From: Bacillus sp. OV322
Lineage (GTDB): Bacteria; Bacillota; Bacilli; Bacillales; DSM-1321
Direction: 5' to 3'
Length of the DNA: 64,000 nt
NCBI RefSeq assembly: GCF_900112495.1
Contig: NZ_FOMA01000006.1
Location: 294,425-358,424, forward strand
Numbering within the stretch: position 1 is the first letter of the stretch; each line of letters opens with the position of its first letter. Under the pieces are notes generated by a model that saw only the letters and a list, made by a program, of their open reading frames with translations, was not told where the DNA came from and did not search any database. The translations under genes were made by a program, and so were the position numbers. This document shows positions 42,967-52,065 of this stretch, piece by piece.

Positions 42967-45039
42967 ATGAAAGGTATTATTAAAATCATGCTGGTTTCAA
43001 TTGCTGTTTCAGTAATCATGTTTTCGCCGAATTCAACTTTTACCGTAAACGCACAAATGCCACAATCTTTTGGGCTTAAACACCTCATAATAGATGCAAA
43101 TATTCCTCAGGTAAAGAGGGATCTTGTCAATAATAAACTGCAGCTAAAAGCACTATACGTGTATCGGGACGGGCATTTTACAAGTGCCGAAAAAAACGTG
43201 CGCTGGCTTTCGGCCAATAAAAGAGTTGCTGAGATTGACCAAAACGGGCAAATAACGTTTACAGGAAAAAAAGGAACAGCACTAATTACCGTTACATCTG
43301 GAAATAGCTTTGATAAAATATCCATCCAGAAAAAAGGGGACAGCATAGAAATTCATAAAAATAAAAGCAGTCGCTATCGTGTAATTGAGCAAGCCATTAA
43401 ACACATGACCCTGGAGGAGAAGGTAGGCCAGATGCTGATGCCGGATTTCAGAACACAAAACGGCAAAGATGTGACAAGCATGCTGCCGGAAATACAACAG
43501 CAGGTAAAAGATTACCACTTGGGCGGAGTCATCTTATTTCGTGAAAATGTTGTAAATACCGAACAAACCACAAGGCTTGTGCATGACTATCAGGAAGCAT
43601 CAAGCAAATATGGGCTGTTAATGAGCATTGATCAGGAAGGCGGAGTAATAACCAGACTTCAGTCCGGAACAGATATGCCTGGTAATATGGCCTTAGGCGC
43701 AGCAAGGTCAAATGAAATAACTCAAAAAGTGGGTCAGGCCATCGGGGAAGAATTGAAGGCTCTTGGGATAAATATGAATTTGGCTCCTGATCTTGATGTG
43801 AATAACAATCCGGATAATCCAGTCATCGGCGTCCGTTCTTTTGGAGAAGATCCTGAGCTTGTATCTTCTTTGGGGAATTCTTACATTAAGGGACTGCAAA
43901 ACAGCGGGATCGCTGCTACAGCCAAGCACTTTCCAGGCCATGGAGATACAGCAGTGGACTCTCACTTGGGGCTTCCGGAAGTACCATATGATATGGACCG
44001 GCTGATAAAGGTGGAACTATATCCATTTCAGCAGGCTATGAACGCAGGAATTGATGCGATTATGACAGCACATGTCACATTTCCTAAAATCGATTCTACA
44101 AAAGCAATTTCAAAAAAAGACGGAACAGAAATCTCCATACCCGCTACCCTTTCCGAAAAAGTGCTGACTGGTCTTATGAGAAATCAAATGAAATATAAAG
44201 GAGTCATCATCACAGATGCAATGAACATGCAGGCCATCAGCGACAATTTTGGACCAGTTGATTCAGCTATCCGGGCTGTAAAGGCAGGCACGGATATTGT
44301 GTTAATGCCAGTAGGTCTTAAGGATGTTGCAGAGGGATTATATAGTGCTGTGAAAAAGGGAGAAATTCCAGTATCGCGCATTGAGAAATCAGATGAGCGG
44401 ATTTTAGCCTTAAAGCTGAACCGCGGCATTCTAAAATCTGAACATAAAGCTTCTGTTCAAGCAGAGATTCAGAACGCATTGAAAGTAGTAGGATCACCGC
44501 AGCATAAAACTGTCGAAAAGGAGGCAGCAGAAAAATCGGTAACTCTTGTAAAGAATAATGGTGCCCTTCCTTTAAAAGCAGCTAAGGAAGACAAAATCGC
44601 CGTAATAGGCAGCAGCTATGTGGAAGATTTGGCGCTGCAGGTTAAAAAACATCATGAAAATGTCATGGTAATAAAAACCGCTAAACCGCTGTCTGAACAG
44701 CAATTAAGCAGTATCAAGGACGCTAAATATATTATATTGGGGACAAATACATCCACCGTTTCTGGAAGACTTCCGGCGAGCGATCAAATGATGCTGGCTA
44801 ATCAGCTGACAGCAGGAAATATACCTGTCATAGGCATAGGTATCCGCAATCCATATGACATCATGTCTTACCCGGATGCTGATGCTTATCTGGCACAATA
44901 TGGCTTTAGAACAGCAAGCTTTGAAGCGGCTGTGAATGCCGCATTCGGAAGCCTGAATCCGTCCGGCAAGCTTCCTGTAACAATATATAATCAAAATGGC
45001 AGTGTGTTATATGCCTTTGGCCACGGATTAAGCTACTAG
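42967..45039 (+). CDS. nagZ: Secreted beta-N-acetylglucosaminidase NagZ (GH3) with N-terminal Ig-like domain
   Basis: 690 residues. Signal peptide (about 1-29), then a Big_2-like domain (about 38-120, LSANKRVAEIDQNGQITFTG), then a GH3 barrel with SIDQEGGVITRL, the NagZ signature KHFPGHGDTAVDSH (320-333, with the catalytic Asp-His dyad) and nucleophile Asp417 in IITDAMNM, and a C-terminal alpha/beta/alpha domain as in B. subtilis YbbD. It trims GlcNAc from muropeptides outside the cell. Ribosome binding site GGGAGGGG. Followed 15 bases later by namZ. Confidence 0.92.
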   Translation: MKGIIKIMLVSIAVSVIMFSPNSTFTVNAQMPQSFGLKHLIIDANIPQVKRDLVNNKLQLKALYVYRDGHFTSAEKNVRWLSANKRVAEIDQNGQITFTGKKGTALITVTSGNSFDKISIQKKGDSIEIHKNKSSRYRVIEQAIKHMTLEEKVGQMLMPDFRTQNGKDVTSMLPEIQQQVKDYHLGGVILFRENVVNTEQTTRLVHDYQEASSKYGLLMSIDQEGGVITRLQSGTDMPGNMALGAARSNEITQKVGQAIGEELKALGINMNLAPDLDVNNNPDNPVIGVRSFGEDPELVSSLGNSYIKGLQNSGIAATAKHFPGHGDTAVDSHLGLPEVPYDMDRLIKVELYPFQQAMNAGIDAIMTAHVTFPKIDSTKAISKKDGTEISIPATLSEKVLTGLMRNQMKYKGVIITDAMNMQAISDNFGPVDSAIRAVKAGTDIVLMPVGLKDVAEGLYSAVKKGEIPVSRIEKSDERILALKLNRGILKSEHKASVQAEIQNALKVVGSPQHKTVEKEAAEKSVTLVKNNGALPLKAAKEDKIAVIGSSYVEDLALQVKKHHENVMVIKTAKPLSEQQLSSIKDAKYIILGTNTSTVSGRLPASDQMMLANQLTAGNIPVIGIGIRNPYDIMSYPDADAYLAQYGFRTASFEAAVNAAFGSLNPSGKLPVTIYNQNGSVLYAFGHGLSY

Positions 45040-45054
45040 AGAGGAGGGTCAAAT

Positions 45055-46308
45055 GTGAAAAAACTTCTCACTATTATTTTTGCTGTGCTGCTCATTTCTT
45101 CGACTATCAGCATTACTATGGCCCATAAAGGCTACAACAATACTCATTCAAAGCTGCGAATAGGTGAAGATGTGTTATTAAAGGATAAGCTTAGCCTGAT
45201 AAAAGGAAAAAGAGTAGGTTTGATCACAAATCCAACAGGAGTCGATCAGCAGCTAAACAGCATCGCTGATTTGATGTATAGAAATCCAGAGGTGAAACTG
45301 ACTGCATTATTCGGTCCTGAACATGGTATCCGCGGAAGCGAGCAGGCGGGAAAGTATGTGGAGTATTATAAAGATGAAAAAACAGGGCTTCCTGTATACA
45401 GTCTATATGGGCCGACCAAAAAACCGACAAGTGAGATGCTGAAAAACGTGGATGTTATCGTATTCGACATCCAGGATGCCGGCAGCAGATTTTATACCTA
45501 TATTTACACAATGGCATTGGCAATGGAGGCCGCAAAGGAAAACCATATACCCATAATTGTCCTTGACCGGCCGAATCCGATTGGCGGGGTAAAGGTGGAA
45601 GGACCGGTTCTTGAAGATAAATATTCGTCTTTTGTCGGTGAATATCCGATCCCGGTAAGGCACGGCATGACGATTGGGGAACTTTCCAGACTTTTTAATA
45701 AAGAATTTAATATTGGCGCAGATTTAACAGTAGTAAAAATGGATGGATGGAAGAGGAAGATGCTTTATGATGATACTAAGCTCCAGTTTGTTCCGCCTTC
45801 TCCAAATATGCCAACTTTGGATACCGCTATTGTCTATCCGGGCGCAGCATTGATAGAAGGCACAAATTTGTCAGAAGGGAGGGGTACAACAAGGCCATTT
45901 GAAACAATAGGAGCTCCATTTATTAATGGAGATGATTTGGCTGAAAAATTAAATGCCCTAAAACTTCCTGGAGTCATTTTCAGAGCCTCATCCTTTATCC
46001 CGACCACCTCCAAGTATGTAAATGAGCTGGCACACGGCGTCCAAATACATGTGACCGACAGAAAAGCCTTTAAGCCTTTTGAAGCCGGATTATATATTGT
46101 TAAAACGATACATGACATGTATCCAGATAAGTTTGCATTTAGAACACCTGACAGCAAAGGAATTTCATACTTTGATAATCTTGCAGGCACGGGCGACATA
46201 CGAAGGGGAATCGAACAAGGAAAAAGTGTGGATCAAATGGAGAGAGAGTGGCAAGGGAAATTAAAAGAGTTCATGAAAGTAAGGGAAAAATATTTATTGT
46301 ATAAGTAA
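45055..46308 (+). CDS. namZ: Secreted exo-beta-N-acetylmuramidase NamZ (DUF1343, YbbC)
   Basis: 417 residues: signal peptide (about 1-23), then the DUF1343 core with RVGLITNPTGVD, LFGPEHGIRG, DIQDAGSRFYTYIYTM, LDRPNPIGG and LSEGRGTTRPFETIGAPF. B. subtilis YbbC/NamZ removes terminal MurNAc from peptidoglycan chains after NagZ removes GlcNAc, so the pair unzips glycan strands stepwise. GTG start at 45055 follows GAGGAGGG. Unlike B. subtilis, no amiE, murQ, murR or murP genes adjoin. Confidence 0.92.
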   Translation: MKKLLTIIFAVLLISSTISITMAHKGYNNTHSKLRIGEDVLLKDKLSLIKGKRVGLITNPTGVDQQLNSIADLMYRNPEVKLTALFGPEHGIRGSEQAGKYVEYYKDEKTGLPVYSLYGPTKKPTSEMLKNVDVIVFDIQDAGSRFYTYIYTMALAMEAAKENHIPIIVLDRPNPIGGVKVEGPVLEDKYSSFVGEYPIPVRHGMTIGELSRLFNKEFNIGADLTVVKMDGWKRKMLYDDTKLQFVPPSPNMPTLDTAIVYPGAALIEGTNLSEGRGTTRPFETIGAPFINGDDLAEKLNALKLPGVIFRASSFIPTTSKYVNELAHGVQIHVTDRKAFKPFEAGLYIVKTIHDMYPDKFAFRTPDSKGISYFDNLAGTGDIRRGIEQGKSVDQMEREWQGKLKEFMKVREKYLLYK

Positions 46309-46313
46309 AAATG

Positions 46314-46347
46314 AAAAAATCCTGGCTGTTGATGCCAGGATTTTTTC
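46314..46347 (+). terminator. Terminator of nagZ-namZ
   Basis: AAAAATCCTGGC pairs with GCCAGGATTTTTT. Confidence 0.88.
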
Positions 46348-46743
46348 ATTCTTGAAAACAGCAGTACTTAAATGCGGCATTGATTTTTTTTATCTATCAC
46401 TGTACAGCAAAAGCAATCTGTCTCCGCTGCTGCCTGCCGATAATGCAAGGAAAACGGCCATCACATTTTTTATAATGGGTTCATTTATGGTGTTAAGTAT
46501 GAAAACAATTAATAAAATGCATACAGTGATTTTTAAACTATGTCCCCATAACAGCCCTTTAGAATTTGTGATAAAGTTCACATCCTTAAAAAAAGCATTA
46601 TTTTTTTTATTATAACAGTATTATTCCTTATTTTAACAATTATTTTTTGATAAACCTGTCTCACTTACTTGGGTTGTTCCGCCAAGAGAATTCAACTCCC
46701 AAACAGCACCCTGAAAATGTACTTTAACCAAGCCTCAGTTTAG

Positions 46744-46938
46744 ATCGTTATTTTTCTTTTTATAATTGGAATTCTATTTATAGTTATGGAGCTTGTTTTA
46801 TTGCTTCCAGGCAGTTTTGATGTTATTGCTGAACTTCTGAAATGGGATGAGTTAATCAAACTGATGCTGGTTTCTTCTTTATTGGGGCAACAATCGTATA
46901 TAGTAAACATTACAGCTATTTCCTAATGGAACGACTGT
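46744..46938 (+). pseudogene. Possible remnant of a small membrane protein gene
   Basis: One frame reads IVIFLFIIGILFIVMELVLL and continues PGSFDVIAELLKWDELIKLM; a second frame then continues FFFIGATIVYSKHYSYFLMERLFF. Joined by a frameshift near 46880 they make a plausible two-helix protein, but a stop codon precedes the first part and no ribosome binding site is evident. The region from 46348 to here otherwise shows only unsupported frames. Confidence 0.3.
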
Positions 46939-46946
46939 TTTTTATT

Positions 46947-47174
46947 GGCTGTTTTTGTAAACTTTGATGCTTTAGAAAGAGGGGTTGATTATTGCTCCAG
47001 GATGCTCGCTTTCCGCGGGACAAGGGGTGAACACTCATTCTCTAGCATGTCTGCGGGGTCTCGCCTCCTGTTAAGCAAAGCAAGAGTGTCACACCTTTCG
47101 CTACATCCAACCTCATTTTATAATAGATTCGCTTCACATTACTTATTAAAAACAACAATTTTTAAAAAATAGCT
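46947..47174 (-). mobile_element. MITE-like dispersed repeat, copy O (228 bp)
   Basis: Inverted full-length but diverged copy, GGCTGTTTTTGTAAAC to TTTTAAAAAATAGCT. Flanks TTTTTATT (46939-46946) and ATTTATTT (47175-47182) match 6/8. Confidence 0.82.
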
Positions 47175-47399
47175 ATTTATTTAAAATATTGATTCTGGAT
47201 AGGTGAAGATTATTTATTACTCTAAAAGTGGATTAATTAGAATATTTCCATTATTTCTTGGGAAACCGCAGAATACGACATAAAACGCTTGAAGAGGAAT
47301 ATTTACGCGAATTTTCTTTTTAAAAATCTTCAGTTGTAAATAGGTCTGGCTCGCTAAGCTTTAGCGTGTATGATATCGGCTATTTAGGGTAAATAAAGA

Positions 47400-47454
47400 T
47401 TGAGTTCCTATGAGGCTTGATACATAATATTATATATGAGCATATATTCATATA
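47400..47454 (+). promoter_or_regulatory. czcD promoter with ArsR/SmtB-type operator
   Basis: TTGAGT (47400-47405), 17 bases, CATAAT (47423-47428). Just downstream TATATGA (47433-47439) and TCATATA (47448-47454) form a perfect inverted repeat with an eight-base centre, the form of CzrA/CadC operators. The likely ligand is the sensor encoded at 48432-48752. Between 47183 and 47399 only a small hairpin CGCTAAGCTTTAGCG (47352) is seen. Confidence 0.7.
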
Positions 47455-47469
47455 AAGGAGGATGGAAGC

Positions 47470-48384
47470 ATGGGGCACACACATAGCCATGAACATAGCC
47501 ACTCACATCAGCCTGCAAACTTCGGCAAAGCATTTGCAGTTGGAATTATTCTTAACGTGATTTTTATTGCGGTTGAAACAGTGTACGGAATTACCAGTAA
47601 TTCTCTGGCACTGCTAGCAGACGCGGGACATAATTTAAGTGATGTATTTGGTTTGGCCATTGCCTGGATTGCGGTTTGGCTGGGAAAAAAGGCGCCAAGC
47701 AAAACAAGAACATACGGATTGAAGAGAAGCTCCATTCTTGCAGCCATGCTCAATGCCGTATTTTTATTGATTGCAATAGGCGGCATAGCCTGGGAGGCGG
47801 TTCAGCGTTTTTCTGCACCGTCTCCGGCGGCAGGAGCCACAGTAATTATTGTAGCTGTTATCGGAATAGTTATTAATGGTTTTACTGCATTTTTATTTAT
47901 GTCAGGCAGAAAAAAGGATTTGAACATTCGAGGAGCATACATGCATATGGCAGCAGATACCTTAGTGTCTCTCGGAGTCGTCATTGCCGGATTCATCATG
48001 ATCTATACTGGCTGGGAATGGCTTGATCCGACAGTGAGCCTGATAATTGCAGCAGTCATTTTTATTGGCACATGGAGCTTGCTAAAGGAGTCTGTCAATT
48101 TGTCGCTTGATGCTGTTCCGTCAGGTATAGAAACAGAGGAAATCAAAAAATATCTGATGAATCTTCCGGATGTGATTGATGTTCATGATCTGCATGTATG
48201 GGCCATGAGTACCACAGAGGCAGCAATGACAGTCCATCTTGTGCGTTCAAAGATTGAAGATAATGATGAATTAATTCTAAGAATGAACAAGGAGCTGCAT
48301 GATAAATTTGAAATTGAGCATCCGACAATCCAAATTGAAAAAGGGACCTTTGCCTGTTCATTTGCGCCGCACGATGTTATTTAA
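47470..48384 (+). CDS. czcD: Cation diffusion facilitator, zinc/cobalt efflux (CzcD-like)
   Basis: 304 residues. His-rich N-terminus (HTHSHEHSHSHQP), six membrane helices with the metal-site motifs ALLADAGHNLSDV and MHMAADTLVSLGV (HxxxD and HxxxD sites), and a C-terminal ferredoxin-like domain (DVHDLHVWAMS). It exports zinc, cobalt or cadmium by proton antiport. Ribosome binding site AAAGGAGG. Controlled by the operator at 47433-47454; convergent with the sensor gene. Confidence 0.93.
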   Translation: MGHTHSHEHSHSHQPANFGKAFAVGIILNVIFIAVETVYGITSNSLALLADAGHNLSDVFGLAIAWIAVWLGKKAPSKTRTYGLKRSSILAAMLNAVFLLIAIGGIAWEAVQRFSAPSPAAGATVIIVAVIGIVINGFTAFLFMSGRKKDLNIRGAYMHMAADTLVSLGVVIAGFIMIYTGWEWLDPTVSLIIAAVIFIGTWSLLKESVNLSLDAVPSGIETEEIKKYLMNLPDVIDVHDLHVWAMSTTEAAMTVHLVRSKIEDNDELILRMNKELHDKFEIEHPTIQIEKGTFACSFAPHDVI

Positions 48385-48406
48385 TAATTTAATCTTAAGC
48401 ATGTAT

Positions 48407-48434
48407 AAAAAAGCAGCATTCGCTGCTTTTTTTA
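48407..48434. terminator. Bidirectional terminator between czcD and the sensor gene
   Basis: AAAAAAGCAGC pairs with GCTGCTTTTTTT around TATTC-like loop bases; it touches the sensor's stop codon. Confidence 0.8.
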
Positions 48435-48752
48435 CATATGCTGTGAATGCTCGATCATTTGCTTCAAGACATCGATGACATGCTGATCATCATGAGAGTA
48501 AAACATCGTGGTTCCTTCTCTTCTGAATTTTACTAACCGCAGATTTTTTAAAAACCTGAGCTGATGGGAAACAGTGGATTGAAGCAGCGATAATGTTTCT
48601 GCAATTTCATTTACAGAATGTTCTCCCTGAAAAAGAAGCTGAAGAATGCGCAGGCGTGTTGGATCCGATAGTGCTTTAAAAGTCTGTGTCACAATAAATA
48701 CAGTTTCTTCGTCTAGCTCTTCATAGGGTATATTTTTATCTTTGTCAATCAT
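48432..48752 (-). CDS. ArsR/SmtB-family metal sensor (CzrA-like)
   Basis: 106 residues. Winged helix [20 protein letters not shown] and [16 protein letters not shown]. Helix alpha-5 carries Asp89-x-His91-x10-His102-x2-His105, exactly the zinc/cobalt site of SmtB and CzrA; the cysteine box of CadC (ELCVCDL) is absent. So it senses zinc or cobalt rather than cadmium/lead. ATG 48752 follows AAGGAG. Expected targets: czcD and perhaps cadA. Confidence 0.9.
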   Translation of the reverse strand: MIDKDKNIPYEELDEETVFIVTQTFKALSDPTRLRILQLLFQGEHSVNEIAETLSLLQSTVSHQLRFLKNLRLVKFRREGTTMFYSHDDQHVIDVLKQMIEHSQHM

Positions 48753-49183
48753 ATCAGGCTCCTTCCCTTATACTCCTTCTATTATAGTATAGAAAAAGCC
48801 GGTATTTTTCTCAATTGATTGGATTAAGGACTTCTCGGGAACAGCTATTTGAGCAATCATGTAATAAACTGCATCACCATAAAGTCTTCCTCGAATACTT
48901 AAAAATGTATTTAACCTCCAGCTAGGATATCTGCACCATCTAACATTCCAAGCCAACTTCAGCAAGGAGCTTAACAGAGCTGAACTGAAAAATTATTTGA
49001 CCGCTTTACGGGCAGCTCATATACTAATAGTCAAATAGATGCTTGTTGCAGAGAGGAAGCAAACCGCATTGAAGTAAACTGTAATTACTTATACGTTTTC
49101 AGGTATTAGAAAGCAATATACCTTGGTAGTGCTGAGGTTATATTTTTTAAGGTTTTGCCGACTTAGACACCAAAAAACGACAA
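48753..49183. other. Long intergenic region before cadA
   Basis: No supported gene. An inverted pair TATTTGAC / GTCAAATA (about 48993 and 49026) is separated by ~25 bases. Unsupported minus-strand frames only. Confidence 0.4.
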
Positions 49184-49212
49184 TTGTTTTTATTCATCTA
49201 TATAAATATTAT
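49184..49212 (+). promoter_or_regulatory. Candidate cadA promoter
   Basis: TTGTTT, 17 bases, TATTAT. The spacer contains ATTCATCTATATAAATA, an imperfect version of the czcD operator half-site, so shared metal control is possible. Confidence 0.45.
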
Positions 49213-49262
49213 TAGTTGAACGTTGTTAATGCAGCTCTTGCCGCTTCAGGGGAGGAAAGTTG

Positions 49263-51374
49263 ATGGAAGCTGAAAAACAGATATACCGGGTATCAGGATT
49301 TACCTGTGCTGGATGTGCGAATACATTCGAAAAGAACGTCCGGCGCATTGATGGAGTAGAAGATGCAAAAGTGAATTTTGGCGCCTTGAAGATTACCGTA
49401 TACGGACAGGCAACAATTTCAGAAATTGAAAAAGCGGGGTCTTTTGAACAAATAAAGGTTGTTCCGGAAGGAGAAAAGGCAGAAAATCAAAGAGTTCCTT
49501 TTTATAAACGGCATGCTGCTGTTATGCTCTCCATTTTATTTGCCTTAATAGGTTATTTTTTTCAGGGCATTTACGGCGAAAATAGCATGGCTGCTGTAAC
49601 TGCATATGGTGCAGGCATACTTTTAGGGGGATACAGGCTTTTTAACGCTGGTTTAAAAAATCTCTTTAAGCTGGATTTTGACATGAAAACATTGATGACA
49701 ATTGCTATTATAGGAGCTGCCGTCATAGGAGATTGGCGCGAAGGGGCTGTAGTGGTAATCCTTTTTGCTGTCAGTGAGGTGCTGGAATCTTATTCTATGA
49801 TAAAAGCACGCCAATCCATTCGTTCCCTGATGGAAATTGCTCCTAAAAAAGCAGTTGTCAAAAGAAATGATATAGAAATAACAATTGACGTGGAAGATAT
49901 TGAAGTGGGAGATGTGATGATCGTCAAGCCGGGGCAAAAAATCCCGATGGACGGAATCATATTAAAAGGAACATCTTCAGTGAATCAGGCTGCGATTACC
50001 GGTGAGTCTTTGCCAGTCAGCAAAACCGTATCAGATGAAGTTTTTGCCGGTTCCCTGAACAGTGAAGGTTTGCTGGAAATTAAGATTACAAAGCGGGCAG
50101 AAGATACTGCTATTGCCAAAATCATTCATCTCGTAGAAGAAGCCCAGGGCGAACGTGCACCTTCACAGTCATTTATCGAAAAATTCGCAAAATACTACAC
50201 TCCAATCATCATGTTCATCAGCTTGCTGGTAATGACACTGCCGCCCCTCATAGCTGGCGGTTCATGGGGCGAATGGGTGTATCAGGGATTATCGGTTCTT
50301 GTTGTAGGATGTCCGTGCGCCCTGGTCATTTCGACCCCGGTAGCAATAGTGACTGCAATCGGAAACGCAGCCAAAAAAGGTGTTTTGATAAAAGGCGGAG
50401 TTTTCCTTGAGGAAATGGGATCATTAAAGAGCATAGCCTTTGATAAAACAGGGACCCTTACCAAGGGACATCCTGCTGTTACTGACATAATGATCTTGAA
50501 CGAAGAATTTGATGCAAATGAAATTTTTTCAAATCTGGCAGCACTAGAGTACAGGTCACAGCATCCTCTTTCCTCAGCCATCCTGAAAAAAGCAAAAGAG
50601 TTGAATCTTGATTTTCAGGGCATTGAGGTAGAAGAGTTTTCTGCACAAGCAGGAAAAGGCATCTATGGAACCATAAATGGTGAAAAGTATATCGCGGGCA
50701 AGCCGGACATATTTCATAAAGGCTTATTACAACAGCTGGAAGACAGGATTCTCAAAATGCAGAAACAAGGAAAAACCGTAATGCTGATGGGAAGCCAAAC
50801 CAGCATTTTAGCCATTATCGCTGCTAAAGATGAAGTACGTGACAACGTCAGAGAAGTGATACAAAAGCTAAAGGAATTGGGTATTGAAAAAACAGTAATG
50901 CTGACAGGTGATAATTCCTCCGCAGCATCTGTTATTGCCGCTGAAGCTGGAATCTCTGAATCCAAAGCGGAACTGATGCCGCAGGAGAAAATGGATTATA
51001 TTAATAAACTGCAAAAAACTGGAAAAACTGCCATGGTAGGCGACGGGGTGAACGATGCTCCTGCTCTCGCAGCCGCTGCAGTAGGAATCAGTCTTGGGGG
51101 AGCAGGGACAGATACAGCGCTTGAAACAGCTGATGTTGTGCTAATGGCTGATGACTTAATCAAACTGCCCTTTGCAATTAAACTAAGCAGAAAAACGTTA
51201 TGGGTGATCAAACAGAATATCGCATTTTCCATCGGTATCAAGCTTCTTGCCCTATTGCTTGTCATTCCAGGCTGGCTGACGCTCTGGATTGCCATTTTTG
51301 CCGACATGGGAGCTACATTGATTGTCACTGCAAATAGCCTGCGACTGCTTAGAGTACAGGAGAAAAAAGATTAG
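49263..51374 (+). CDS. cadA: Heavy-metal P1B-type ATPase (Cd/Zn/Co), CadA
   Basis: 703 residues. One N-terminal HMA domain (GFTCAGC, Cys15/Cys18), eight membrane helices with the CPC metal site (Cys350-Pro-Cys352), TGES actuator, the phosphorylated Asp394 in DKTGTLT, SQHPL, and [10 protein letters not shown]. Sequence layout is that of CadA/ZntA exporters rather than CopA. ATG 49263 follows GGGGAGG. No cadC adjoins; the sensor is upstream in opposite orientation. Confidence 0.93.
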   Translation: MEAEKQIYRVSGFTCAGCANTFEKNVRRIDGVEDAKVNFGALKITVYGQATISEIEKAGSFEQIKVVPEGEKAENQRVPFYKRHAAVMLSILFALIGYFFQGIYGENSMAAVTAYGAGILLGGYRLFNAGLKNLFKLDFDMKTLMTIAIIGAAVIGDWREGAVVVILFAVSEVLESYSMIKARQSIRSLMEIAPKKAVVKRNDIEITIDVEDIEVGDVMIVKPGQKIPMDGIILKGTSSVNQAAITGESLPVSKTVSDEVFAGSLNSEGLLEIKITKRAEDTAIAKIIHLVEEAQGERAPSQSFIEKFAKYYTPIIMFISLLVMTLPPLIAGGSWGEWVYQGLSVLVVGCPCALVISTPVAIVTAIGNAAKKGVLIKGGVFLEEMGSLKSIAFDKTGTLTKGHPAVTDIMILNEEFDANEIFSNLAALEYRSQHPLSSAILKKAKELNLDFQGIEVEEFSAQAGKGIYGTINGEKYIAGKPDIFHKGLLQQLEDRILKMQKQGKTVMLMGSQTSILAIIAAKDEVRDNVREVIQKLKELGIEKTVMLTGDNSSAASVIAAEAGISESKAELMPQEKMDYINKLQKTGKTAMVGDGVNDAPALAAAAVGISLGGAGTDTALETADVVLMADDLIKLPFAIKLSRKTLWVIKQNIAFSIGIKLLALLLVIPGWLTLWIAIFADMGATLIVTANSLRLLRVQEKKD

Positions 51375-51531
51375 CTTTAACCATCAGTGCGGGAATGCCT
51401 GCACTGGTGGAATTTTTACTTTATGGATAAAATGATACATTCACAAAGTTGTTAAAAGTACATACAAATTTCTTATTCTATTAAATGGTATGATGGAATG
51501 GCAGTTTCGCAGGAAGAAAGGTGGAATACAT

Positions 51532-52062
51532 ATGAAAAAGGTATTGTTCTTTTTGGCAGGATTATTTTTAATGGTGCCGCTGGCGGCATCGGCCCATACG
51601 GGTTTGGAGTCATCTAACCCTGCAAAGGGACAAGTCATCACAAGTGAACTTAAAAAAATCAGTCTTGTTTTTGAATCTAAAGTGGAAAACCTTAGTACGA
51701 TGAAAGTGATGAAAGGGGAAGTGGAAGTCCCTGTTTCAGTAAAAGTAAATGATTCAAATATGACTGGTGTATTATCAAAGCCGCTGGCAAGCGGTTCATA
51801 TAAAGTAATATGGAAAATTGTCGGCGAAGACGGCCATCCGATTTCAGGTGAAATCCCATTCACTGTTAATGTCCCAAAAAAAGAAACTGAAAAGAAATTT
51901 ACTGTTAAAAAAACAACGGAAAAAACAGCAGAACAAGAAAAAAAAGTAGCCAGTGACAATAGCAAGACGGAGGAAAAATCTTCTTCTTCCACTGTGTTCA
52001 TGATAGTACTGGGACTCATCTTGATCGCAGGCATTTTATTGCTGTTCAAAAAGAAGAAGTAA
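51532..52062 (+). CDS. CopC-like copper-binding protein with C-terminal anchor
   Basis: 176 residues: signal peptide to ASA, mature start HTGLESSNPAKGQ giving an N-terminal histidine, the usual Cu(II) ligand, then a CopC beta sandwich with EDGHPISGEIPFTV (second His), a Lys/Glu/Thr-rich linker (about 122-150) and one C-terminal membrane helix ending FKKKK. It binds copper on the outer face of the membrane. ATG 51532 follows GAAAGGTGG. Four bases before copD. Confidence 0.9.
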   Translation: MKKVLFFLAGLFLMVPLAASAHTGLESSNPAKGQVITSELKKISLVFESKVENLSTMKVMKGEVEVPVSVKVNDSNMTGVLSKPLASGSYKVIWKIVGEDGHPISGEIPFTVNVPKKETEKKFTVKKTTEKTAEQEKKVASDNSKTEEKSSSSTVFMIVLGLILIAGILLLFKKKK

Positions 52063-52065
52063 AGC

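Noticed and set aside
46390..46581. 63-codon minus-strand frame with one hydrophobic segment
   Set aside because: The GTG start sits almost on its AAGGAT site and the frame lies just past the namZ terminator; hydrophobicity alone is weak evidence in AT-rich DNA.
48768..48965. 65-codon minus-strand frame upstream of the metal sensor
   Set aside because: Composition unlike neighbours, no binding site.
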